The position numbers and the translations under genes were made by a program. Below are positions 11,593 to 23,749 of a stretch of 64,000 nucleotides of DNA, one piece after another. The stretch comes from Craterostigma plantagineum. Lineage: Eukaryota; Streptophyta; Magnoliopsida; Lamiales; Linderniaceae. A model generated the notes under the pieces. The model worked only from the letters and a program-made list of their open reading frames with translations, was not told where the DNA came from and made no database searches. Position 1 is the stretch's first letter, and every line of letters begins with the position of its first letter. The DNA is taken from positions 1 to 64,000 of the forward strand of contig JAPQWV010001561.1 in NCBI GenBank assembly GCA_027422505.1, read 5' to 3'.

Positions 11593-11955
11593 GCTCTGAT
11601 ACCAATTGTTAGTTCCTCGATTATCAACTCCTAGTTCCTAAACTTGAAATCTAAGGCAATCAATTAGAATTGTTAAGAATTAGATCTCGATCGAAAACTT
11701 CTTAAAGAGTTTCGAGAGAGATTTCGCTTAGTGAGAGAAAATTTTATGAATTTCTCTTTCTAGAATATGATTTGCAAGTCTTTCGAATCAATTGACTAAA
11801 ATTTTCTATTAAGCTCAATGTGTACAATCCTATTGTACCATACCTACTTGATATAAATAGCATGCAAGTCCTAAACTAAGGACAAATACAAGTAAATCCC
11901 CTAATTATAAGGACAACTAATAAAATCAAAGCACAATTACAAATGGTATTCTACA
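11593..11955 (-). mobile_element. Truncated Ty1/copia element: 5' LTR with PBS
   Basis: Read on the minus strand, TTGGTATCAGAGC (11593-11605) is a primer-binding site for initiator tRNA-Met. It directly follows a probable LTR (11607-11955) that ends CTAACA and opens TGTAGAATACC. The LTR contains a TATA-like GCTATTTATATCAAG near 11853-11868. Leader-like sequence continues to about 11340, and no gag or pol follows. The LTR outer border is a guess from the TG..CA rule. Confidence 0.55.
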
Positions 11956-13162
11956 GATTTTGTAATTTTTCTTCAACTAATTTCTCAATGTGAGAAATCA
12001 ATTCTAATTTAAAATCTGTAACTTCAGGAGCAGATTGAATACTGGGAGCCACATTATCAACTGATCTTAAAATATTTTTTTCTTTTAATAAAAAGTTTTT
12101 ATATCTTTTATTGAAGACGAAATTTTTTCAATATTTTTCTTTAATAAAGAAATTTGTTCTCCTACAATATTAACATACATATTAGTATAGTTTTGTTGGT
12201 TCAAAGACTATTAATATGATTAATAGTAACAGAAAGTGTATCATTTTCTTTTTCAAATAATTTTTGAAAAGCATTAAAATATCTAATTTCATTTTCAGTT
12301 TGAGAGGAAAAACTGAAGTAAGATTTTTCCAGTTGAAAGCTTATAATTTTTTTGAAGAACAGATATCATATTTTAAAAATATTTTGTTAAAAACCAAGGA
12401 ACGGAAGATACTTTTTCATTCCGTTTTTCTAAATATTGACAGGCAGACAGTGCTTCGCTTTTACTTTCTTTTTCTTTATCTTTACGTAATTCATATTTTT
12501 AGGATATTTAGGATAGGATATCTTCATATATTAATTTTGCAAGGATCTTTTACCTCGGATTTTTGGAAGGTTAATTGATTTGCAAAGCTATTTTATTGAC
12601 TCTTTTTGTTTTGCCTTCTCTTTTTTACAAATTCAATTTTGTAAGATCTTTACGAGATATTTTGTAAAGACTTTTCTATCGGATTTTTAGAAGGTACTTG
12701 AACTATTAAATATATTTCATGTGGTAATTGAAACATTAAAGATATTTCATATTACAATTTTGAATTGCATTATTACAATGTATTTGACTGCTAGTACTTA
12801 ATATTGCTATCATTTTCACTTATCAATTATCATATTCATAATTATCGTAATTAAAAAAAGCCTTAAAATGGGTACTTAATATGAGTTGCCCGCTCATTCA
12901 CTCACAAGTCACACCACACCGAACCTTTTCAAACCCCAAATTTTGTGCCCGCCTTTACACCCAAAACATAATTCTGAACCCTAATTTTACATTTCTCAGT
13001 TCATTTTCTATCGATTGGCCCCAACTTTACATTTAATCGCAGTTATTTCTTCTCTCGAACAGCTGATTCTCGGCCACGGTCCTTGCGTCGGATTCAACGA
13101 CCCAAAAAATTGAAGTCACGGTTTTGTTTCGACAGCTCTTGGAATAATAATTGTTGATCTAC
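11956..13162. other. Intergenic to DEK 5' region, no gene seen
   Basis: This is AT-rich. The frame at 12264-12578 gives a low-complexity Phe/Leu/Ile-rich peptide without family features. The last 250 bp become less AT-rich and should hold the DEK promoter and 5' UTR. No certain TATA box was identified. Confidence 0.35.
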
Positions 13163-16100
13163 ATGGCAGCGGAGAAAGAAACGATTGGGGAGGGTGAGAC
13201 GCTTGACGACGATCCAGTTGAAGTTAAGGATGAGAAAAATGACGCTGAGGGTAAAGGAAACGAAGGAAAATTAGGGGAGGATGAAGAAGATGGGAAAGAA
13301 GAGGAAGTAAAAGAAGAGGAGTCCAAGGACGATGATAAAGAGGAGGAAAGATCTGAAATAGAATCAAAAGAAGAGGACTTTAAGGAAGAAGATGGTTCCG
13401 GAGATGAGAAAGACGACGAGGAAGAAAGTGGGGACGAAATCAAGGAAAAGGAGTCAAAGAAAGAGAAGGTAATGGAGATTGGGCATTTTTCCTCTCCAAG
13501 GCCGACGAGGGAGAGGAAGACCGTGGAAAGGTTCATGGTGGACGAGACGCCAAAGGGTTCTGCGTCCAAGCCCTTTGCCGTTGAGAAGGTACTCGCTTTT
13601 CTATAAAAGAGTTTTTTTTTTTATAGTCTTGTGGGTAAGTTAGTGTCTGGAATTCTGAATATCAAATTCTCTTTGTGATTTTGATGTGTTGACATTTCTA
13701 TGTTAGTGTCTGGAATTCTGAATATCAAGTTCTCTGTGTGATTTTGATGTGTTGACATTTCTGAATGGGAGTTGCATTTTGATAGGAATTTAATGGAAGT
13801 TGTAAAGTTGTGATTTATTTGTGGTTTGATAACTTGTAGAATACTTGAGTTACAAGGGTACTTTCGAGATGATTGGAAGTCGGTACCTATGAGTCATCAG
13901 ATTGAAACAGTGGCAAGATCAACTTTGCTGATTTATATGCAGAAACTTGAGTAATATTTTAGTATCACCACATTTGCTTGTTTATGTGATTTTACGGTGC
14001 ATCAATTGCGTTTTGGTTTACCTTTACGTTTGGCCTTTGGTTTTTTGATGGGGTGAGCTGTTAAGGGATTATAGGAGTTCCTTGACTTGTTGCATGACTC
14101 TAATATTATATTCCGTGGTGCAGGGTCGGGGTACAGCGCTTAAGGATATCCCGAATGGTACATACTTATCTGCATTTATATGTGTTGTCTGGTATTATGA
14201 GATATTTTGAAATTTTGTTCGGCACAACTGGTTGCGGCTTGTGCCCCTTGTTGCTTACTCTTCTGTCTTCTCTGCTCAGGATCTCCCTTTTTTGTCTATA
14301 TAACATTTGCATTGATATTATTGCCAGATGATATCTATCTGGAATTAGGTGAAGTATTATATAGTTTTTGTTGAATTCCATCTGCTAACGTGCATGTAAT
14401 ATTGTGGATTGGCTTTGATAAATAAAACATGTTTGTACTGAAATCTGTCAATCAGTAGTTGTTTGTTGAAGCAGCCTAATGTTTTTTAATTCCTGAATCT
14501 GCTTGATTGTTTTTTTGTTGTTTGGACATTTTACAATAAAATAACGCCGTTCGTGCCTTCTAAAATTTTTTCAGTGGCGTTCAAGTTGTCGAAGAGAAAG
14601 GCTGATGAAAACCTGCAGCTTCTTCATCATATTCTGTTTGGCAAAAGAGCAAAGGTTTGATAAGATATTTTCTTTCTGCTCTGCTCTGTTCTGCCAATTG
14701 GCGTTCCCCGATCAAACGCTTTTAGGATTGGGAAAATTAACATGAAATCTTTTTTTGCAGGTGCAAACATTGAAGAAACATTTAGGTCTCTTTTCCGGTT
14801 TTGTGTGGTCTGAGAATGAGGTTTGTTTTTAATTGTTTTCTTTTGCTTTTTATTTTGCTTGGTCAGTTTGGGCGCTTGATCATGTTATTTAAACGTGCAA
14901 GTCTTGAAATGCTGGGAAACAACTGCTAATGTATACATCATATTAGAACTCTACGAGAGAATATCCCTGCCGTTTGCCTAGCAACTTCAGCCTTCAAATT
15001 TTTACTCCTCTTTACGTTGCTGTTTACAACAGGAAAAACAGAAGAATAAGCTCAAGGAGAAGATCGACAAATGTGTAAAAGAAAAGCTGTTGGATTTCTG
15101 CGATCTACTTAATATTTCAGTCAATAGAGCTACAGTGAAGAAAGTAATGCCCTACTGTTGATTCTATTTGTAATCCATAATTGACTATTCATCGCTCTAT
15201 TTATGTGATCAGGAAGAGCTCACTTCAAAGTTATTTGAGTTCTTGGAATCTCCTCATGCTACAACAGATACTTTGCTGGCTGACAAGGAAAAGGTATAAG
15301 TATCTCATTTTCATCTGTTTGTTAACGTTAAATTCTGTCATTCTTAACAAGTACATGCTGAAATGATTAACTGACTTGTTGCTTTGTTAACATCTGAAGG
15401 GTAAGAGGCGTATGAGTAAGGGATCTAGCAAAAGCTCAAGTTCTAATGCATCTGCAGGGAAGTCCGCAAAGGTTCGTATATGAAGTATTCTCTTTTCTGC
15501 TCCTCAGTAGTTTTCTTCCCTGCTATAGCCTGAATTTTATTTCCAAGTGCACTTTTCAAACGTATTATGATATAATATGTTGCAAGCTGCTGTGATTACA
15601 AATAACACCAAGTTTGACAGTATTAACACACATGCAATGATCCCTTAGGATTATAAGACCTAGGTTGGCGCAGAAGTTGAGAATATATATGACGTATGAT
15701 ATGACCACCATGCTTTTGTATACCTCTCCTTAGTTACCTTATCAGTGTCACTCTTTTGTCTGACTGAAATTTAGAAACAAAAATCGGATTTTGAATCTGC
15801 CAAGGAAAAACCATCAGATGATGAAGAAAGCAATCATCAAATTGAGCCTTCGAAGAGTGAGGATGATAAGGATGGTGACAGTACAAGTCATAGAGCACAG
15901 AGCGACCATGAAGAAAATGATACTAAGAAAGAGTCTGATGCAGATCTTGATTCACCTGGAAGGAAGGTTGTTGAGAAGAAGGGTTCTTCGAAGAAAGATG
16001 CCTCGTCTTTGAAGAAAACTGCAACGGAAGGCACTGTTGTAAAGTCTAAGGCTATTAGCAAAGGAAGCACAAAATCGAGTAAAACCTCATCCAAAAAGCG

Positions 16101-17012
16101 AGCTCCTGAAGCTGAATCAAAGGGCAAAACAAAGACACCACCAGCTAAAAAGCAAAAGGTTGAAAAGGAAGCTGAGAAGCACCCTAGTTCACCAGCAAAG
16201 GGTTCGATTTCAAGCAAAAAGAAATCAACCAAGTCGCCAAACGAAGGTTTGTGAATAGATATAAGTATGGTTTTTAAACATTGGGCCTGTATAAATATAT
16301 TATCTTTACAATACTCGACTATCAATAGTATTTTCTGAAAGGCCTCATTAAGTTTTTGTTGCAGTTGGTGAGACATAATCACTTATGGTGTCATACCTTT
16401 CCTGTGTAACTTGCAAGATTCGTGCCATACGATAGCTCCTTATACACTCGAAATTTGGCTTGTTTTCCTCATGACTTGGGATTGTACTATTCTAATTTTT
16501 GTAACATGTGGTATTTTTTCTTCCTCTATATTGGTGTATCTCAGATACTTTCACTTGTTCTTACCAGGGGAAGGACCAAGTAATAAGAAGTCGAAAAAGA
16601 GTAAAGAGCCCACTAGAGAAGAGATGCACGCGGTGGTTGCAGGCATACTCAAAGAAGTCGATTTCAACACCGTAAGTCGTAATTCTCTCCTCAGGCCATT
16701 CATATATGTTCCAGAAATATCGTCTAACACTCAATTGTAAACATAATGCAGGCTACATTATCTGATATTCTCAGACAACTTGGTAAGTCCATGTCCTACC
16801 TCTCATTTAATTATTCCTATTTTGCATCATCTGTTACTTGATGATCTTCGACGTGATGATTAGGTGAACACTTCAAGGCAGATTTGATGCACAGAAAATC
16901 CGAGATTAAAGACATAATTACAGATGTAATAAACGACATGTCCGACGATGATGAAGAGGAGGGAGATGGGTCAGGAGATAACTCGGGAAATGGCGAAGAA
17001 AACGATGATTAG
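13163..17012 (+). CDS. DEK: DEK domain-containing chromatin protein
   Basis: Plant DEK proteins bind histones and DNA and modulate chromatin access. Eleven exons join in frame to 539 residues: 13163-13588, 14124-14157, 14575-14654, 14761-14820, 15033-15143, 15213-15293, 15400-15471, 15775-16246, 16568-16671, 16752-16782 and 16864-17012. The N-terminal 110 residues are extremely acidic (E/D/K runs), followed by RPTRERKTVERF. Residues about 143-265 form the DEK/pseudo-SAP region, with DENLQLLHHILFGKRAKVQT and LGLFSGFVW. A Lys/Ser-rich linker with AKKQKVEKE-type nuclear signals follows. The DEK C-terminal domain begins PTREEMHAVVAGILKEVDFN, and an acidic tail ends the protein. An in-frame TTG upstream is not the start, because ATG at 13163 opens MAAEKE. 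Confidence 0.92.
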
Positions 17013-17601
17013 ATTCATCTTTTGTTGAATGGGCTTTGGCTTCAAAAACTTTCTGACTTGATTTAGAATGGTGAATGCTTGACATTTGTTGGATTTTAGA
17101 TTTGTCTTTGCTTTATAAGTTTTTGTAAGAATAGCTGTGGAATTAATCTTTCTGTGTTTAGTTGTGTGGATTATGTGATTATACATAGTGTGTGTTGAGA
17201 AGGCCCATCTAATTCGTTCTTCCCTTCCAATTCTAATATAATTTAGTAGATAATATTACATGATATTTGCTTAATGCATGTGAATCTATGATTAGGTATT
17301 TACATGATTATTAGGTTTTCAGATATGAGATTGATAAGTTATGGATATGAAATTATAAAATTGCTAGAACATCGTAATTGCATCTAGTGAGTAGCGTAGG
17401 GAGTATAATTTCCTAAGCATATGTGTTCGTGCTGAAATACTGACAGATATTTGCATGTATGTTATTAAACTATTGCTGGAAAAATATTGTGTTGAAGTTA
17501 TTTTCTATGAAATATCTAATGTAGTCTACTTAATAAATGGTTCGGGACAGTGTAATGTTAATTATAACTTTGCTCTTCTATTTATAAATAATTTCATTTC
17601 A
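17013..17601 (+). other. DEK 3' flank
   Basis: The sequence is T-rich after the stop, consistent with a 3' UTR and polyadenylation zone. It is otherwise featureless. Confidence 0.4.
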
Positions 17602-18282
17602 GAGTAAATCGCAAAAATAGCGTTTGAATTATACTCTCACTCTTGGTGCTCAAACTTTTAAACGTGTCATTTTGGTATCTGAAGTTTGCAGAACATGTAA
17701 TTTTTTTGTTCCTTTGACCTAAAGAACCAGTAAAAGAATAAAGATGTAACGATTTTGCAAAATTCATAAACCAAAATGGCACATGTAAAAGTTTGAATAA
17801 AAATATTTAGACTTTTTTTTTATACATGAAATTGTTAAATTTGAAATAAAATTCATCTTCGATCAACACGAGATTTTTTTAACTTTTTTATTGCAAACAA
17901 GATCTAGCAATGCCATCGTAATCAGGTATGCATCTTCAAAAATCAAAGTTAAAAAACATGTATAAAAAAGTTAAATTCGTTGGTCAAATTTTCAAAAGAT
18001 CGTGTTGAGATGCCTCTTGATGCCTCTTAAAAAAACAAAAGAAATTGTCGTAGTAAAATAAAATTTCTAATTATTGGTGCTCAAACTTATAAATTGTCAT
18101 TTTGGTTCTTGAATTTTGCAAAATTATTTCCCCTTTTGGTTTTTTAGTGGTTCTTTAGGTAAAAGAACAAAAAATAACGGGTCCTTTTTGCAAAGTTGAG
18201 GATCCAAAATCGCACAATTATAAGTTTGAGCACCAACAGTGAGACTGTGGTATAGTTCAAGCACTATTATTGCCATATGCTC
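17602..18282. mobile_element. TIR element of ~680 bp, MULE-like style
   Basis: The left arm opens GAGTAAATCGCAAAAATAGC and carries TTGGTGCTCAAACTT. The right arm, read on the minus strand, opens GAGCATATGGCAATAATAGT and carries TTGGTGCTCAAACTTATAA. The arms are about 150-200 bp and have diverged. Flanking bases (TTCATTTCA and TTTAAATTA) give no clean duplication, so the superfamily is uncertain. It lies about 590 bp 3' of DEK. Confidence 0.65.
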
Positions 18283-18812
18283 TTTAAATTATATATTTTT
18301 TATTTATCAAACACTATAAGTGATATATAAATACAGAACAAAATACATATTGTAAGTACAAATTAAATATTATTTATGTAAATTGAAAAATAAGTGCTAT
18401 AATTTTCTTCAGCAATCCAACCAATTTTATCCATATTTAATCTCATTAATCATTAAATCTATAAATATTGAAACATCCACAACTTTGAATAATTTATAAT
18501 AGCAATTGATTGTTAATTTAGTGAAACTTCATTCTTAAGGTTTGAGCAACATTCATTTTTGTTAAATGTAGAATTCACTTATTTAATAGCCAATTTCCTT
18601 ATATAATCAAATCTTCCAAATGTATCATTAGGTCCAACTTGTCAAATATTTCAACACTCAATCAACATTCAAATTTCCTTAAATAAGACAAATTAATTAT
18701 ATTATGATTAGTCCTAGTAAACCAAAACACATTTTCATTGAGTTTTTTTTTTAAATGGAATAAGACCGATAATGTGTTTGTGCCGCACGCTCCGCTAATA
18801 AGACCGATTATT
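18283..18812. other. AT-rich intergenic, nothing recognised
   Basis: There are no coding frames and no clear repeat ends. Confidence 0.4.
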
Positions 18813-18957
18813 TATGGTCTTTGGTATGCACAATTCAATGCTGAAAAGGAAAGGAAAATGTGATGATACGCATCGACCATTGTACATCACGCTTCACATG
18901 TCGTACCATGACACATTTTTTCCAACATCGAATTATGCATACCAAACGTACCCTTGG
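18813..18957. mobile_element. Short hairpin MITE, Tourist-like ends
   Basis: GGTCTTTGGTATGCACAATT at the left pairs with GGTACGTTTGGTATGCATAA on the minus strand at the right. The arms also share AATGTG and CATCG words. The ends resemble PIF/Harbinger-type MITEs. The duplication is not clear. Confidence 0.5.
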
Positions 18958-19024
18958 GTTCGGGTGAGAAGGTTACACTCCTTGCCCAACAATAATAGTC
19001 AAAGTCGCTAGTAGAATGGATTCT

Positions 19025-19170
19025 TATTTGACAACGCATAGGCCCATTATCTAGGTCATTCGAGGACATTTTCATTGGGCTCGAATATATATTTTATTTG
19101 GGTTAAGGTTCATTTACCGCGAACCCTAAATTTACTGCGAGACCCTACCTTACAACCTCTATAAATAGCG
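19025..19170 (+). promoter_or_regulatory. Orphan promoter-like block: site II, telo-box, TATA
   Basis: AGGCCCATTAT (about 19039), ATTGGGCTCG (about 19074), GCGAACCCTAAATTT (about 19118-19132) and CTCTATAAATAGCG (about 19157-19170) appear in the order expected of a plant ribosomal-protein or housekeeping promoter. The first ATG downstream (19222) opens a frame that stops after six codons. A splice-donor-like AAAAGGTATCTCC lies at 19329-19341. No recognisable gene follows, so this may be a gene remnant or a non-coding transcript promoter. Confidence 0.4.
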
Positions 19171-19921
19171 TTACATCGCTTGAGTTTTTTCACCACGACC
19201 GCAGATAATACACTGTTCGCTATGTCGAGTCAGAGTTCTTAACTTGCTAGCACAAAAAAAAACACATCTTTTGTCCATGACCGACTGGACTCTTTAATTC
19301 TTTGACGCCATCATCATTACGATCGAAGAAAAGGTATCTCCAACTTTCCCTTTACATACTGTAATTCGTAATATAATTTATATTTATTTTCTTATCGTAT
19401 TCAACCGATATATGCCTAAAGCATCAGAGATCGGCACGAACCAAGTGATATTTACCAAAAGTTTCGGTGTTGGCGATTATTCCATTGTTGCAAACGGTAC
19501 TAATTCGACGTTGCCAATTAGGGTTCGTCTATCGATTCCACCAACTTCTTGATCTTATACATCGATTTCAAAATCGAATTTAAAATCTAACAAAAACTTT
19601 TTGCTTTGTAACTGGGCGCAATTCTGCTATCGAGAATGACATAATAAGAAAATAGTATCATATCAAATACTTTTTTTCCGAACTCGTTCGACTTGAATTT
19701 CGGTTCCCGACCCGATTATACAAGACTACTTCTGAATAATCGGGTGGGTATGGGTCTGTATCATTAATATTGAAATATATGGGGGGATTGAGTAGGTGGC
19801 TTCTATCATTGTTGGGTTGGTACTAAATATAATTTTAGAGAATATTATTAGGATGCCCCTTTTATATAGTTTAATGATTTGAAACAATTAATGAGGGCAA
19901 TTGTCACCATCATACTTGCAG
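19171..19921 (+). other. Possible transcribed remnant downstream of the orphan promoter
   Basis: A 49-codon frame starts at ATG 19413 and ends near 19552. It opens MPKASEIGTNQVIFTKSFGV. I do not recognise it. The rest of the stretch is unremarkable up to element B. Confidence 0.25.
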
Positions 19922-20442
19922 TAGAAAATAGGGTAAATTTGGGTTCAGTCCCCGTTATCATATTTTCAATATGTTTCAGGCCCTTTTGTAGTTTTATTTA
20001 GGCTCAAGGACCTATTTACTGAAAATGTTAGTTTTAAGGACCAATCACATTGTAAATGACCATTTTATCCTTCACATTTGCCGAATTTACACCCATGTGC
20101 CATCGTCTCTTCCAAACGATGAACGCACAAACCCACGTTCAACGAAGATCAAAATTTACGATCTAAAAGCCAACTCAATCTCGACGTTAATGACCGAATA
20201 AGGTTAAATCGATGATAATTTCCCATGGGTGTCAGTAATCAATGAAATTTTTTGAAGTTTGTAATGGAACAATGTATTAAAATAATTCAAAAATCTCGTT
20301 GAAACAAGGAAAAATCTGGACTTTAGTGACAGAATAAGGTGAAATTGGTCGTGAGTCTTAATATTCAATGAAAATATTGATGTTAATCGCGAAGAAATTT
20401 GACGCGGCCCATGATTGAAGCTTTTGCTAATAAAACGATCGT

Positions 20443-20577
20443 TAAGTAACAATTTATGCATTCTGGGTAACAATTTATGCATTCTGGGTAACACTTTATG
20501 CATTCCGGGTAACAGTTTATGCATTCGGGGTAACAGTTCATGCATACTGGATAACAATTTATGCATTCTGGGTAACA
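20443..20577. repeat. 21-bp minisatellite, about 6-7 copies
   Basis: The unit is GTAACAATTTATGCATTCTG plus G, with copies varying at one to three bases. Because 21 is a multiple of three, several frames on both strands stay open through it. That explains the periodic peptides here (NNLCILG or YPECINC repeats), which are not taken as proteins. Confidence 0.9.
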
Positions 20578-20931
20578 CATTGCATTCGTCTCTTCCAAAC
20601 GATGAATGCACAAACCACGTTCAACGAAGACCAAAATTTACGATCTAAAAGCCGACTCAATCTCGATGTTAATGACCGAATAAGGTTAAATCGATGATAA
20701 TTTCCCATGGGTGTCAGTAATCAATGAAATTTTTTGAAGTTTATAATGGAATAATGTATTAAAAGTAATTCGAAAATCTCGTTGAAACAAGGAAAAATCT
20801 GGACTTTAATGACTGAATAAGGTGAAATTGATCGTGTGTCTTAATAATCAATGAAAATACTGATGTTAATCGCGAATAAATTTGACGTGGCACATGATTG
20901 AAGCTTTTCCTAATAAAACGCTCGCTAAGTA

Positions 20932-21046
20932 ACAATTTATGCATTCTGGGTAACAATTTATGCATTCCAAGTAATACTTTATGCATTCTGGGTAACAATT
21001 TATGCATTCTGGGTAACAATTTATGCATCTGGATAACACTATGCAT
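20932..21046. repeat. Second 21-bp minisatellite block, about 5-6 copies
   Basis: This carries the same GTAACAATTTATGCATTCTG unit as 20443-20577, in the second 482-bp copy. The copy number differs between blocks, showing slippage after the duplication. Confidence 0.88.
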
Positions 21047-21589
21047 TCTACATTGCCCAAAAATGGCAACCTGGACCTTTTGTAGTATAACTTTCGATTT
21101 AGAATTCAAATGACCTTGATTCAAATTCCTGTGAATATCTAACTTAATTATGTATAACTTTCATTTTAAATTCTTTTCGCTAATACCAAATCGATAACCC
21201 CCAAATTAATCGAAGAAATCGAAGACGAGCAACGATGGCCACGAGCAGCGACGACGAGGATGTTACTATTTGGTGTTATGTGTATCTGATACTTATGTGT
21301 AAGATGTTTCTTTTGAACAAACATCGCTTCTGTTGCTGAAAATGTACGTATTCTAGTAAAGCCTATGTTATTTACTAATTTCCTGCAGTAACAGTTTAAT
21401 ACTGATCTGGAACAATTAAAGAGGAGAAAAAAAACAGAAAATGATATGTAACAGAATACGTAATAACAATAACAATTTAATATGTAATTAGTTCACTTTA
21501 TTTTTTTCAAATTTTATACTTCAAACACGCTACATTCACTAAAATATATCAATTTACGAAGATTTAGATAAAAACATATTAGTTTAGGT

Positions 21590-22500
21590 TGTGATTTTCG
21601 TTGGAATTGAAGAAGGTGAAGTATATAGTTGGAAAACAAGTAGCACTCTTCTTGAAAGGATGATCATGCTTGTACCAAATTAATTATACTTACACAAAAC
21701 GTTGTGGAAATGAACTATTAGATGTTTATTACAATTCAGATGGTCGACCTAACATAAATGACTCGAGAAAATTAATGACATCTTCAATTAATCTTCATCA
21801 CAAACCCTATGTTGTTTACTGATTTCATGCAGTAACAGTTTATCAGTGATCAGCAACAATTTGAAGATGAGAAGATAACATAAATTGATATGTCCGTAAC
21901 AAGCAAACACAACACGAGTAACAGAATACATAGTAAAAATAACAATTTAATATGTAATTAGTTTACTTTATGATTTTTACATTTTATACTTCAAACACGA
22001 TTCACTAAAATATATCAATTTACGAAGTTTTAGATAAAAATATATTAGTTTAGATTGTAATTTTCGTGGAGATTATGTTGGAACTGAAGAAGTTGGAGTA
22101 TATAGTATGGAAAGCAAGTTGCACTCTTCTTGAAAGGATGATCATGTTTCTACCGAATTGATTATACTTACACAAAACGTTGCGGAAATGAACTATTAGA
22201 TGTTTATTATAATTCAGATGTCGACCTAACATAAATGACTCGATAAAATTAATGACATCTTCAATTAATCTTAATCACAAACCCTATATTATTATCTGAT
22301 TTCATGCAATAACAGTTTAAGAACGATCAGCAACAATTGAAGAGGAGAAGATAATATAAATTGATATGTCGGTAAGAAGCAAACACAACACGAGTAACAG
22401 AATAATAGTGAAAATAACAATTTAATATATAAGTTTAGGTTATGATTTTAGTCAAAAACCCTAATTCACAAACTATAATAATTCTGGTAACATATAAACA
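21590..22500. repeat. Tandem duplication, period ~475 bp, in element B
   Basis: AAGCAAGTTGCACTCTTCTT / AAACAAGTAGCACTCTTCTT followed by GAAAGGATGATCATG recurs at about 21640 and 22110. Downstream words AACTATTAGATGTTTATTA and GTCGACCTAACATAAATGAC also recur. Confidence 0.8.
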
Positions 22501-22799
22501 TACAACTAGTAACAGTTTGGCACATATTGGGGAACAGATAATCTACGTTTGATTTTATTGTAGACTCCCGCCCAAAATTCATCTGATTCTGGTTTTCCCG
22601 GCCGAACTTTCACCAATAATTTAGTAACAAATTTAGTCAACATAGTAACAGAAGCGCATATACTAGTAATAGATCCCGAGAATTTTACAAATCGGCCACC
22701 AAACTTTTTAGTCAACGGTCTTGACAGAACTAGTAACGATTTTGGCACAACGGGTAACAGATTTGACACTGCGAGTAACAATTTGAACACAGTAAAAAA

Positions 22800-23250
22800 A
22801 TCCCAAATTATTGGGGTAGATCGTATTTTCGCGAAATTAAAAGATGAACGTCGGACGAACGACCAAACAATGTGCCACTCCGAGCTTTCCATACTATGGG
22901 TACTTCGAATTTATAGATATTACATGTAATCGTTACCAAAAACGGCTTCAACTTCATCTTATTTGCGCAAATTCGAACACTACAATTGGTATCAGTTAAG
23001 TTCAGTTTAATAACGGTTTTCACAGACGTAGTAACAAATTTCACGCAACAGGTAACAGATTTGGCACTTCGAGTAACAATTTGGACACAGTAAAAATATA
23101 CCCAAATTATTGGGATCGTTCGTATTTTCGCGAAATTGAAAGATGAAGGTCGGACGAAAGAGCAAATAATGAGCCGCACCGAGCTGCCCATACTATGGGT
23201 ACTTCGAATTTGTACGTACTAGATGTAATCGGTGCCAAAAATTTCTTTGA
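22800..23250. repeat. Tandem duplication, period ~303 bp, in element B
   Basis: CGTATTTTCGCGAAATT..AAGATGAACGTCGGACGAA at about 22830 recurs as a near copy at about 23130. Both are followed by CATACTATGGGTACTTCGAA. Confidence 0.8.
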
Positions 23251-23724
23251 TTTCATCTTATTTTCGCATATTAGAACCCTAAATAGAAAGATAAAAACTC
23301 ATACACATCTTATATGTTGCTTCGTCAATATCACAATACATCCTACATTACACGCCGAAATTGATTGGTTAATGGCATTCGAAATTTCGAACCTCGATTC
23401 ACTGTAAAACGAGATTCGTAAATAAATACTCTGTCGATAACAATTTTCTGCGTCGTAGTAACAGATAAGGTATGGAAAATAACATTTCGCTGGACATTTA
23501 TAACAATATAATCTAAAAGCATAACAGAAAAGTCGCCGAAAAATAACTATTAGTTCAGTATGTTGGGATGAGTATTTTCGTCAATACATAATTTTAATCC
23601 TTATCTCTGCAATTTTCAAAAAGTTGGTCCTTTAAACTAATTTCATCTCTAACAGTGACTAAACCTTTTACAAACTTATTAACTGGGGTCTGAATTCAAA
23701 TTTCCCCTAGAAATTATTGAATTA

Positions 23725-23749
23725 TTTTTTTTTTTTTTTTTTTTTTTTT
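23725..23749. repeat. Poly-T tract
   Basis: About 25 T residues lie between element B and the MORC 5' region. Confidence 0.8.

Larger units (their letters stand above)
20105..21060. repeat. Tandem duplication, period ~482 bp, in element B
   Basis: CGTCTCTTCCAAACGATGAA occurs at about 20105 and 20587, followed by the same 330 bp of unique sequence and then the 21-bp minisatellite. The copies are highly similar. Confidence 0.85.
19931..23707. mobile_element. Element B: 3.78-kb MULE-like repeat-filled transposon
   Basis: The flanks TAGAAAATA (19922-19930) and TAGAAATTA (23708-23716) are 9-bp duplications with one mismatch. The ends are GGGTAAATTTGGGTTCAGTC at the left and GGGGAAATTTGAATTCAGAC on the minus strand at the right. 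Both then read CCCC and CAGGCCC/AAGGACC words. Element A has ends of the same type, a matching inner word (GCCATCGTCT..CTTCCAAACGA) and a matching right subterminal part (AACCCTAA then CGTCAATATCA). The interior is three sets of tandem duplications (periods about 482, 475 and 303 bp) rich in TAACA. No credible gene is inside. It ends 318 bp before the MORC start codon. Confidence 0.72.

Noticed and set aside
13159..13569. 136-residue Ser/Phe-rich frame opposite DEK exon 1
   Set aside because: It is the reverse-strand shadow of the acidic GAA/GAG-rich coding sequence.
20204..21124. Open frames giving periodic peptides (MHKLLPR, YPECINC, NNLCILG repeats) on both strands
   Set aside because: They follow from a 21-bp minisatellite, whose length keeps all frames in register. 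The peptides appear in several frames at once and have no start or splice support.
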